This document shows positions 57,365 through 64,000 of a DNA stretch of 64,000 nucleotides, in pieces. The position numbers were made by a program, and so were the translations under genes. The DNA is from Embleya sp045207785. GTDB taxonomy: Bacteria; Actinomycetota; Actinomycetes; Streptomycetales; Streptomycetaceae. Location of the stretch: the NCBI RefSeq assembly GCF_045207785.1, contig NZ_CP108777.1, positions 310,001 to 374,000 on the forward strand, given 5' to 3'. The notes beneath the pieces are model-generated. The model was given only the letters and a program-made list of their open reading frames with translations. It was not told the origin of the DNA and did not search any database. Within the stretch, counting starts at the first letter, position 1. Every line of letters starts with the position of its first letter.

Positions 57365-58044
57365 ACGCCTGCAAGTCCGACGGCAGCACCCTCCCCCACT
57401 CATCCCGAACCCGGGTCCCGCCCGCCGGACCCGCGCTTCCGTTCGCCCGAACGGTCGACCCCCTGACCCAGGAACAGGCACGGCGCAGCATCCTCGCCCT
57501 CGAGGACCTCGGCCCGGGCTGGAGCGCCGGAGCTCTGAAGGACGGCGTGCCCGATCCCGGCGACGACGACTTCCCGACGCTCACGGGCGACAGCGCGTGC
57601 GACAGAGCCCTCAAGGGCGCGCCGAGCGGCCAGAGTCGGATCACCGTCGGCGCCGAGCGCGAATTCGAGCAGGACCGGACCACGCTCAAACTCGTCGTGT
57701 CCGCGCAGGTCCACGCCGGGAACGGCGCGGTGGTCCACCTCGCCCAGACTCGCGCGATGGTGGAGGGTTGCGCGGACGTCGAGATACCGATGAGAGACGG
57801 AGTCACCGCCCGATACCGCGCCATCGCCGCCCCCGCCGTCGCGGACGAGGCCCTGGGCATGCGAATCGTGATGAGCACGGGAGGCGCCCCGGGCTCCGAC
57901 ACCATCACGGGCGAAACGATGACCGTCCGCCTGGGTCCCAACACCGTCACCATCCTCGTCGTCGGCGCCGGCCTCGACCCCAACGTTTTGGACCGGATCA
58001 CCCGCCGAGCCGCCGAACGCCTCCAGGCCGCCGCCCGGGAATGA
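57292..58044 (+). CDS. Putative lipoprotein
   Basis: This is 250 residues from a GTG at 57292 with GGGGGAAG upstream. The short signal (SGNRRARTAVAAAVLLFGVNAC) ends in a lipobox-like VNAC. The mature domain (QEQARRSILALEDLGPGWSA, GDSACDRALKG, FEQDRTTLKLVVSAQVHA, GNGAVVHLAQTRAMVEGCAD) resembles the actinobacterial sensor/PknH-like extracellular lipoprotein domain in which two cysteines (SACD, EGCAD) pair. The function is unknown. It is monocistronic. Confidence 0.75.
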   Translation: MSLSPSGNRRARTAVAAAVLLFGVNACKSDGSTLPHSSRTRVPPAGPALPFARTVDPLTQEQARRSILALEDLGPGWSAGALKDGVPDPGDDDFPTLTGDSACDRALKGAPSGQSRITVGAEREFEQDRTTLKLVVSAQVHAGNGAVVHLAQTRAMVEGCADVEIPMRDGVTARYRAIAAPAVADEALGMRIVMSTGGAPGSDTITGETMTVRLGPNTVTILVVGAGLDPNVLDRITRRAAERLQAAARE

Positions 58045-58353
58045 CACCACACCCGACCCGGCGCGCAACCCTGCCGGTCGACCCGATTCCCCGGGGACGT
58101 CGGCACCGTGCTCGGGAGAACGAGGATCGAGCCTGAGATGGGCTCATCCACCCGGCGGTTGAGGGGAAATGCCCCGCGAGGCTGACGCGGCCGGAACCGG
58201 GACCGGACGCGGGTGGCGATCGGAATCCGGGGGTCGGTCGCAGCAAGAGCGTGTTTCGAACCCCTCGGCTCCGGCCAGTCAATCACGCGAGAACATGCCT
58301 GCCCGCTTCCACCGAAGCTGCTGTGGCGTGATCCGCGTCCGATTCACCGCGGC
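58045..58353. other. Intergenic region, no supported gene
   Basis: This lies between convergent genes (lipoprotein and flavoenzyme). No strong hairpin or gene is visible. Confidence 0.4.
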
Positions 58354-59901
58354 TCAGGCACGCGCCACCGACTGGGGGAACGAGAACACCTGGTCCGGGT
58401 CGTAGTGTTGCGACACCGCCTTCAGCCGAGTCAGGTTCCCGCCGTAGTAGGCGGTACCCCAGTCCGGCAGGCTCGCGTCGATGTAGTTGACGTACGCGCC
58501 CGTCGCGCCCAGCGCCCCGAGCCCGTCCCGGACCGCGTCCACCGCAGCCGTGGCCGCCGCCTTGCCGGCGGGTGTGGTGCTCGCGTAGATCTGCGCGCTG
58601 GCGAGCGCCGAGCGGTGTGGAAAGGCCGTCGCGTCGGGGGCGAGCTGCGAGACCGCGCCGCCCAGCGAGTCCAGCAGCAGGTCCATCCCGACGCGCCCGG
58701 CCATCAGCCGGACCACCTGCTGCCCGTCCAGCGGAGCGGTCAGCACCCGGGAGACGGCGACGAACGCCGATCGCGGCAGCCGCCCGCCCTCGAACGTCGG
58801 GTGGCACTGCGCGATGGTGTCGTTCGCGCACCCGGCCATGTACTTCATCGCGTCCAGATAGCTCTTGCCCTGCACGCTGCGCGAGCTCGGCTGCGTCGCG
58901 GCGGCGGCGATCAGCCGGTCCAGGAGCGGGTTCAGCCCGCTCTCCGGCCCGACGTAGCACCCGCCCACCCGACAGGTCGGCGGCGTGCCGCCGGAGACCA
59001 CGCAGTTCGACCACAGTTCCGGCGGCGCGTCCGCGACCCACTGCTGCCAGGCCCCGACCACCGAGGCGGCCGAGCCGGTCGGGAAGCGCAGCGAGAAGAC
59101 GGTGAGCGCGGGCGCCGGCTCGGTGCTGAAGGTGAACCGGGTGACCACGCCGAAGTTGCCGCCGCCCCCGCCGCGTAGCGCCCAGTACAGGTCCGGCTCG
59201 GAGCACTTGGAGACGGTGAGCACCCGCGAGTCGGCGGTGACCACCTCCGCCGAGACCAGTCGATCGCAGGTCAGTCCGTACTTGCGAGTCAGCACCCCGA
59301 TCCCGCCGCCCAGGGTCAGCCCGCTGACCCCCACAGTCGGGCAGGAGCCGGCCGGCAGCAGTCGCCCGGCCTGCGCCAGCGCCGCGTAGACCTCGATCAG
59401 CCGGGCTCCCGCGCCGACCCGCACCGTCCCGTCGGACTGCACCTGGACCTGCGCCATCGGCCGCAGGTCCATCACCAGCCCGCCGTTTGGCACGCTGTAC
59501 CCGAGGTAACTGTGCCCTCCGCTGCGCGCGGCGATCGGCACCCCGTGCCCACGAGCCGCGTCCAGGCAACTCTGCACATCCGCCGCAGAGGTGCACCGAG
59601 CCACCGCCGCCGGCAGCTGATCGTCATTCAGCTCGTTGTACCCGAGCCGGGCCACGCCGTACCCCTGGTCCTCCGGCAGCAGCAGCCGCCCCTCGAGCCG
59701 CGCCTTCAACGCCGACCAGTCCGGCGGCCCGGCCACGAACCCGGCCACCCGCTGCCCTGTTACGCCCCGCAACGGCCGCCCGCCGAACCCCGACAGTACC
59801 GGCGCTGCGCTCCGCGCCATCCCACCGGCGGCCGCCCCCGTCACCACCACCGCACCGCCGACCCCCAGAGCGGCCAGAAACGCCCGTCGATCGATCGTCA
59901 T
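58354..59901 (-). CDS. Secreted FAD-linked oxidase, berberine-bridge type
   Basis: This is 515 residues from the ATG at 59899-59901. The Tat-like signal is MTIDRRAFLAALGVGGAVVV. The PCMH-type FAD domain has RSGGHSYLGYS, whose His carries the 8-alpha flavin link. It also has GSCPTVGVSGLTLGGGIGVLTRKYGL, where the Cys fits the second (6-S-cysteinyl) link of bicovalent flavoenzymes. The C-terminal BBE segment (YYGGNLTRLKAVSQHYDPDQVFSFPQS) is complete. These enzymes oxidise sugars, alkaloids or secondary metabolites with O2. The position next to a transporter is probably coincidental. Confidence 0.9.
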   Translation of the reverse strand: MTIDRRAFLAALGVGGAVVVTGAAAGGMARSAAPVLSGFGGRPLRGVTGQRVAGFVAGPPDWSALKARLEGRLLLPEDQGYGVARLGYNELNDDQLPAAVARCTSAADVQSCLDAARGHGVPIAARSGGHSYLGYSVPNGGLVMDLRPMAQVQVQSDGTVRVGAGARLIEVYAALAQAGRLLPAGSCPTVGVSGLTLGGGIGVLTRKYGLTCDRLVSAEVVTADSRVLTVSKCSEPDLYWALRGGGGGNFGVVTRFTFSTEPAPALTVFSLRFPTGSAASVVGAWQQWVADAPPELWSNCVVSGGTPPTCRVGGCYVGPESGLNPLLDRLIAAAATQPSSRSVQGKSYLDAMKYMAGCANDTIAQCHPTFEGGRLPRSAFVAVSRVLTAPLDGQQVVRLMAGRVGMDLLLDSLGGAVSQLAPDATAFPHRSALASAQIYASTTPAGKAAATAAVDAVRDGLGALGATGAYVNYIDASLPDWGTAYYGGNLTRLKAVSQHYDPDQVFSFPQSVARA

Positions 59902-60378
59902 GTGCTCACATCTCCCGGCGACCCGTGCGCACCGCGTGTCGGCCACGCACCCCTGCATCGCTGCCATCCTTACCCGGGAGCCGGCCGATGGCGCGCCGGG
60001 CTGCGCCCATCGGTGGACGCGAGCTCGGACTCGGAGTCTGCGACCGCCCACCCCAGGAAGAATCATTCAACCGGCAGGCAGGTGGCGGAGGAGGGTTCGT
60101 CACCGAGCACCGGCGCTCGCCGATCACCGATGCCGACGAGGCCAATGGATCCCCGCCCCGAGAGCGGGGGCAACCAGCCAGGACCTTGCCGGTGATCGTG
60201 GAGACGGTGACGTCCGCGTATCCGGAGCGGGCGAGTGGGTCCGTGGCCTGGGCCGGTTCGCCCGGCATCAGGCTGTCCAGCCTGAAAGGGGCCTCGGATC
60301 GACCGCCACTCCACGGCTGTGCCCGCTTCCGGCGCAGCGGAGGCGGGCACAATGCGGGGGCGGATCGGTCTCGTGTGG
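59902..60378. other. Intergenic region with terminator of the MMPL gene
   Basis: This 477-bp gap separates two minus-strand genes. It contains the hairpin at 60319-60350 and the promoter of the flavoenzyme. A minus-strand stretch (about 60180-60290) reads GEPAQATDPLARSGYADVTV and looks protein-like but lacks a start and a family. Confidence 0.4.
60319..60350 (-). terminator. Hairpin downstream of the MMPL gene
   Basis: Arms GTGCCCGCTTCC (60319-60330) and GGAGGCGGGCAC (60339-60350) pair over 12 positions with a single wobble mismatch and an 8-base loop. It lies 28 bp after the MMPL stop on the minus strand. Confidence 0.65.
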
Positions 60379-62625
60379 TCAGATTCCCGCCGAGTTCTTC
60401 TCGTACGGCGTGCCGGCTACGGGCACCGGCGCGGCTGCGGCCGCGGGCGCGGGGCCGTTTTCGCTGAGGCCGAATCGCTCGTGGAACTTGCGCAGCCGGC
60501 GGGGCGCGTACCAGGCCGAGCAGCCGAGCAGGCGCATTGCGACAGGTACGAGTACGCCGCGTACGGCGATGGCGTCGATGAGGATGGCCAGCCCGGTGCC
60601 CAGGCCGAACATCTGCATGAAGCTGATCTCGGCCGTCCCGAAGGCGAAGAAGCTCACCGCCAGCAGGGCGGCGGCCGCGCTGACGATACGTCCTGTGTGC
60701 CCAAGGCCGTTGACCACGGCGGACTCGGCCCCCTCGCCCAGGTCGTGGAGTTCCTTGATCCGGCTGAGGACGAACACCTCGTAGTCCATCGAGAGGCCGA
60801 AGGCGATGCAGAACATCAGCACGGTCATCGAGGTGTCCATCGGCTGTGGTGTGAAGCCGAGCAGGGAGGCGAGGTGGCCGTCCTGGAAGATCCATGTCAT
60901 GGCGCCCAGGGCCGCTCCCAGGCTGATCATGTTCAGGATCAGCGCGCGCAGCGGCTGCACGACGCTGCCGGTGAACAGGAAGAGGAGGAGGAAGGTGGTG
61001 AGGGCGACCAGGGCCACTGCGGCCGGGAGTCGGCCGGCGATGGAGTCGTTGGAGTCCACCAGTTCGGCGTCGGGTCCGGCCACCAGGGGGTGCGTCCCGG
61101 CAGGCGCCGGAACCGACCTCACCTCGGCGACCAGTCTCCGGGCATCGTCCGACTTCGGCGCCAGTGCGCTCACCACGTTGATCCGCTGGGCGTCGGGGCG
61201 ACCCAGGACCGTGTTGCCGGGACCCGGCGCGGTGGAGCGTCCGTCGACGTAGGTTCCCGTGGAGGCCGCGACGCGAACGATGCCCTTGTGCCTGGAGAGT
61301 TCGGCCGCGTACGCGTCCAATGGGGCCTTGCTCACGGGCCCGTCGATGACGATGTGCAGGGCCGCGGCGTCGTTGCCGTCGAAGTTCTCCCGCAGCGCGG
61401 TCGCGACCTGTCGGCTCTGCGCGTCCTCGGGCAGCACCCGTTCGTCGGCCGTACCGAAGTTGATGCCCAGGAGCGGGCTCGCGGCCAGCAGCAGTACCGC
61501 GAGCACCGGTACCGCGGTGAGCGCGGGACGTCGCATGACCATGCCGGCCAGCCGTCCCCACGCGGGCACCCCGGCGTCGGGACGCCCGAGCTTCACCCAC
61601 GGCAACCGTCCGCTGTTGACCCGGTGCCCCAGTACGGCGAGCAGAGCGGGCAGCACGAACACGGCGGCGACCGCGGCGACGAGGATGACACCGACCCCGG
61701 CGTAGGCGAACGAGCGAAGGAAGAACTGCGGGAACACCAGGAGCGACGCGAGCGCGGCGGCGACCGTGGCGGCGGAGAACGCGACCGTACGGCCCGCGGT
61801 GTTGACGGTGTGCCGGACGGCGTCGTGCACCTGGGCCCCCGACGCGAGTTGCTCCCGGAACCGGCTGATCATCAACAGGGCGTAGTCGATGCCCAGCCCG
61901 AGGCCCAAGGCCGTGGTCAGGTTGATCGCGAAGACGGAGACGTCGGTCATGTCGCCGAGGAGGGCGAGTTCGGCGAACGTGCCCACGACCGCGACGGTGG
62001 CGATGACCAGCGGCAGCAGAGCCGCGACCACGCTGCCGAAGACGATGAGGAGCAACACGAGGGTCAGCGGCACGGCGATGATCTCGGCCAGGAAGAGGTC
62101 TTTGGCTCCCTGCGTCGACAGTTCGTTGCCTACGGCGGTGGCCCCTCCGGCCCGGATGGTGAGCCCGTTCCCGTACTGTCCGGTGTAGGCGTCGATGATG
62201 CTCTTGACGTGCTCGCCCTGTTCCGTGTCGTCACCCTTGACATGGGCGAGCACGATGGCTTCGCGGCTGTCCTGGGAGCGCAGGTCGGGGCTGTTCGTGT
62301 CCCAGTACGAGATCACGTTCTCGAGGTTGTGTTCCTTCCTGAGGTCCGCCACCAGGGCTCGACCGCTCTGTTGGGCCGTGGGGCCGTCGACGCCGCCTTC
62401 GGGGGCGCGGACCAGCAGGACCAGATTCGTCTCCCCGCCGAACTTCTCGTCGATGACCCGCCCGGCACGGGTGGACTCGGAGGACGGGTCGTCGAAGCCG
62501 CCCCCGCTCAGCAGCTTGCCGAACGCGCCGGCGCCCACGGCGGCCATGAGGACCACGGCCAGGGCCGCGACCACGAGTACCCACCGAGACCGACGGACCG
62601 TCAGTTCGGCTATGCGTTCGAACAC
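60379..62625 (-). CDS. MMPL family RND-type transporter
   Basis: This is 748 residues. It has two repeated halves, each with a first helix, a large extracytoplasmic loop and a five-helix bundle: RWVLVVAALAVVLMAAVGAGAF, FLAEIIAVPLTLVLLLIVFGSVVAALLPL, GLGLGIDYALLMISRFREQL and, in the second half, FCIAFGLSMDYEVFVLSRIKEL. The G-x-x-x-D-Y motifs in helices 4 and 10 are the proton-relay sites of MmpL proteins. It exports lipids, siderophores or hydrophobic natural products. It is divergent from a TetR regulator with an operator-like palindrome between them. Confidence 0.93.
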   Translation of the reverse strand: MFERIAELTVRRSRWVLVVAALAVVLMAAVGAGAFGKLLSGGGFDDPSSESTRAGRVIDEKFGGETNLVLLVRAPEGGVDGPTAQQSGRALVADLRKEHNLENVISYWDTNSPDLRSQDSREAIVLAHVKGDDTEQGEHVKSIIDAYTGQYGNGLTIRAGGATAVGNELSTQGAKDLFLAEIIAVPLTLVLLLIVFGSVVAALLPLVIATVAVVGTFAELALLGDMTDVSVFAINLTTALGLGLGIDYALLMISRFREQLASGAQVHDAVRHTVNTAGRTVAFSAATVAAALASLLVFPQFFLRSFAYAGVGVILVAAVAAVFVLPALLAVLGHRVNSGRLPWVKLGRPDAGVPAWGRLAGMVMRRPALTAVPVLAVLLLAASPLLGINFGTADERVLPEDAQSRQVATALRENFDGNDAAALHIVIDGPVSKAPLDAYAAELSRHKGIVRVAASTGTYVDGRSTAPGPGNTVLGRPDAQRINVVSALAPKSDDARRLVAEVRSVPAPAGTHPLVAGPDAELVDSNDSIAGRLPAAVALVALTTFLLLFLFTGSVVQPLRALILNMISLGAALGAMTWIFQDGHLASLLGFTPQPMDTSMTVLMFCIAFGLSMDYEVFVLSRIKELHDLGEGAESAVVNGLGHTGRIVSAAAALLAVSFFAFGTAEISFMQMFGLGTGLAILIDAIAVRGVLVPVAMRLLGCSAWYAPRRLRKFHERFGLSENGPAPAAAAAPVPVAGTPYEKNSAGI

Positions 62626-62945
62626 GCGCTGTCTCCTTTGAATTCACACGGTGAAATGACATGAAAAGGCCGAAGTGGACCTGAAGGTGGACCTGATGGA
62701 GGTGGGAAGTCGGGCGTTTGTGCCGACGCCGAAATGGGCTGGTGCCGATGGGGATCCGAAGCGCGCCGCGGCTGCGCCTCGCCCGTCGGAGGTGTGCGTA
62801 CTCGGGGCGGACGCGATATCGCACTCCCCGTCACCGTGGACGAGGACGACGTTAGTGAGGCGCAAGAACTTTTGGCAGTGTTAGATTTTCCTCACAGGCT
62901 GCACTTTTCCGTGCAGTGCCGGAACCTTCGTCGTACGGTCGTCCC
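62626..62945. other. MMPL/TetR divergent promoter region
   Basis: This 320-bp gap is between divergent genes. An A/T-richer stretch (62850-62895, TTTTGGCAGTGTTAGATTTTCC) and the palindrome at 62899-62916 mark the promoter/operator zone close to the TetR gene. I see no gene here. Confidence 0.5.
62899..62916. promoter_or_regulatory. Operator-like palindrome upstream of the TetR gene
   Basis: CTGCAC, six bases, GTGCAG is a perfect 6-bp inverted repeat, 29 bp upstream of the TetR start. Related half-site sequence (GGCAGTG) occurs at 62874-62880, suggesting a second weaker site. It is a candidate binding site for the TetR protein, controlling itself and the MMPL gene. Confidence 0.6.
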
Positions 62946-63707
62946 ATGCACCCAGTCGAAGCCGCAACTGCCGCGCCCACCCTGCGCCAGCGGCGCCGGG
63001 CCGTCGCCGTCCAGGAGATCCTGAGCGCCGCCGAGTGCCACATCGTCGAACACGGACCTCACTCCCTGTCCCTGCGAGCCGTCGCCCGGAGCCTCGGAAT
63101 GACCGTGCAGGCGCTCTACCACTACTTCCCGAGCCGGGACGACCTCGTCACGGCGCTCATCACCAAGGCGTACGACGACCTGGCCGACGCCGTACAGGCT
63201 GCGGTCGACACCGCGCACGACACGGCCGTGCCGCGCCTGGTGGTGGCAGCCGAGGGCTACCGCCGATGGGCCATCGACAATCCCGAACGGTTCCAGCTGA
63301 TCTACGGAGCCCCGTTGCGCCACTACGAAGCGCCCGCCGACGGCCCCACCACGCAGGCGTTCCGCCGGATGAGCGCGATCTTCGAGCAGGAACTGTTCCG
63401 CGGGTTGACCACGGGGCAGTTGGACACCGCCGACACCCCGGCGCTCTCGTCCGCGCTCCGGGAACATCTGGCGAACCTGCCACCGGACGGTCTCGGAACC
63501 CTGCCACCCACCGGGACCGCTCTCATTCTGAGCGCGTGGGGACACATGCACGGCCTGGTCGCCCTGGAGGTATTCGGGCACACCGCGTTCATCGGTGCGC
63601 ACCAGGCCGAGGTCTTCCGCATCGCGATGCACAACATGTTCGAGGACGTACACAACCGAATTCCGCTCGCCGGACCAGCCGTTGCCGCACCAAATCCCCG
63701 CACGTGA
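62946..63707 (+). CDS. TetR/AcrR family transcriptional regulator
   Basis: This is 253 residues from the ATG at 62946. The HTH is ILSAAECHIVEHGPHSLSLRAVARSLGMTVQALYHYFPSRDDLVTAL (about residues 25-70). The C-terminal ligand-binding domain matches the WHG/TetR_C group (YRRWAIDNPERFQLIYGAP, SAWGHMHGLVALEVFGH). It is typical of repressors of a divergent exporter, here the MMPL gene. Confidence 0.92.
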   Translation: MHPVEAATAAPTLRQRRRAVAVQEILSAAECHIVEHGPHSLSLRAVARSLGMTVQALYHYFPSRDDLVTALITKAYDDLADAVQAAVDTAHDTAVPRLVVAAEGYRRWAIDNPERFQLIYGAPLRHYEAPADGPTTQAFRRMSAIFEQELFRGLTTGQLDTADTPALSSALREHLANLPPDGLGTLPPTGTALILSAWGHMHGLVALEVFGHTAFIGAHQAEVFRIAMHNMFEDVHNRIPLAGPAVAAPNPRT

Positions 63708-64000
63708 GCAACTCGGCGAGACACCCGCCCGCGGTGGCCCCAGGGACCGCACCGCGTACAGCCGGCCGGCCCCGCGATCGCCGCCGGACGCCACCACGAT
63801 CACGTGGGGGACGAAGACCCGGCATCCGCCCCGGACACGGCGCAACGACGCGACCGGGACCCCGGAGCCGGCGAAGGCCGACGGCCGCTCAAGCCCGACT
63901 GCACTCGCAGCGACCGCCGTTGGTGGGCTTCCTCCCCCGTGAGCTCAAGGATCTCCAGGCCGAGCCCGCGCCGAACAGCGGACCCGGCCGTGGCTGCGGC
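63708..64000. other. Window end, no supported gene
   Basis: This is downstream of the TetR gene. A minus-strand frame entering from the window edge reads RRGLGLEILELTGEEAHQRR and stops near 63802. It could be the end of a gene lying outside the window, but too little is visible to call it. Confidence 0.3.

Noticed and set aside
1..64000. tRNA, rRNA, riboswitch, att site or replication origin
   Set aside because: Reading both strands, I found no cloverleaf-like tRNA with a T-loop GTTCRA motif, no rRNA segments, no recognisable riboswitch and no DnaA-box cluster. A covariance-model search would be the proper test.

Overview
The window is GC-rich DNA with strong G/C preference at third codon positions, many GTG starts, GGAGG-type ribosome binding sites and frequent ATGA/GTGA gene overlaps. 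It carries TerD-family, MocR-family, SpoIIE-phosphatase and FCD-type GntR genes. Together these point to a filamentous actinomycete, most likely a Streptomycetaceae-type chromosome; the genus cannot be fixed from the sequence. I see no rRNA, tRNA, CRISPR array, intact insertion sequence or phage genes.

Layout. 1-10 kb holds short, mostly unlinked genes: a cut-off lipoprotein, a VOC protein, a translationally coupled MerR/BtrH-like pair, a DHFR/RibD-type reductase, a small secreted protein, a transposase scar beside a nuclease-like protein, and a LysR/cupin divergent pair with a clear LysR box. 10-17 kb holds a double-TerD protein, then a 38-aa Asp-Gly-containing peptide overlapping a protein-isoaspartyl-methyltransferase homologue (a candidate imiditide-type RiPP locus), a GntR regulator, and a divergent MFS/ArsR pair.

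17.4-36.4 kb is a sugar-acid catabolic island made of two clusters. Cluster A has two paralogous GntR regulators sharing one operator, a UxuA-like mannonate dehydratase, a ribose/fructose-type ABC importer, an SDR, an SMP-30 lactonase, a mutarotase-like protein and a KDG-type kinase. It also holds a scar of decayed paralogues of the regulator, dehydratase and SDR. Cluster B has a GntR regulator with a possible operator, a secreted beta-helix/discoidin enzyme, a binding protein with two permeases, and an acid-sugar dehydratase of the enolase superfamily. The inferred logic is: cut a plant-type polysaccharide outside, import the products, oxidise and open lactones, dehydrate to 2-keto-3-deoxy acids, then phosphorylate. 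No KDPG aldolase is present in the window.

36.4-49.7 kb has a multicopper oxidase coupled to a membrane protein, a divergent MFS/MocR pair, a CapA-like protein, a PAS-SpoIIE phosphatase, and a glycosyltransferase/PIG-L deacetylase/MFS set. 49.8-64 kb has an unrecognised 888-aa protein, an inositol-monophosphatase-like protein with altered metal ligands, a peptide-type ABC binding protein, a lipoprotein, a berberine-bridge-type flavoenzyme, and a divergent MMPL exporter/TetR pair with an operator-like palindrome. Many other long open frames exist opposite or out of frame with these genes; they are by-products of the high GC content and are left out.
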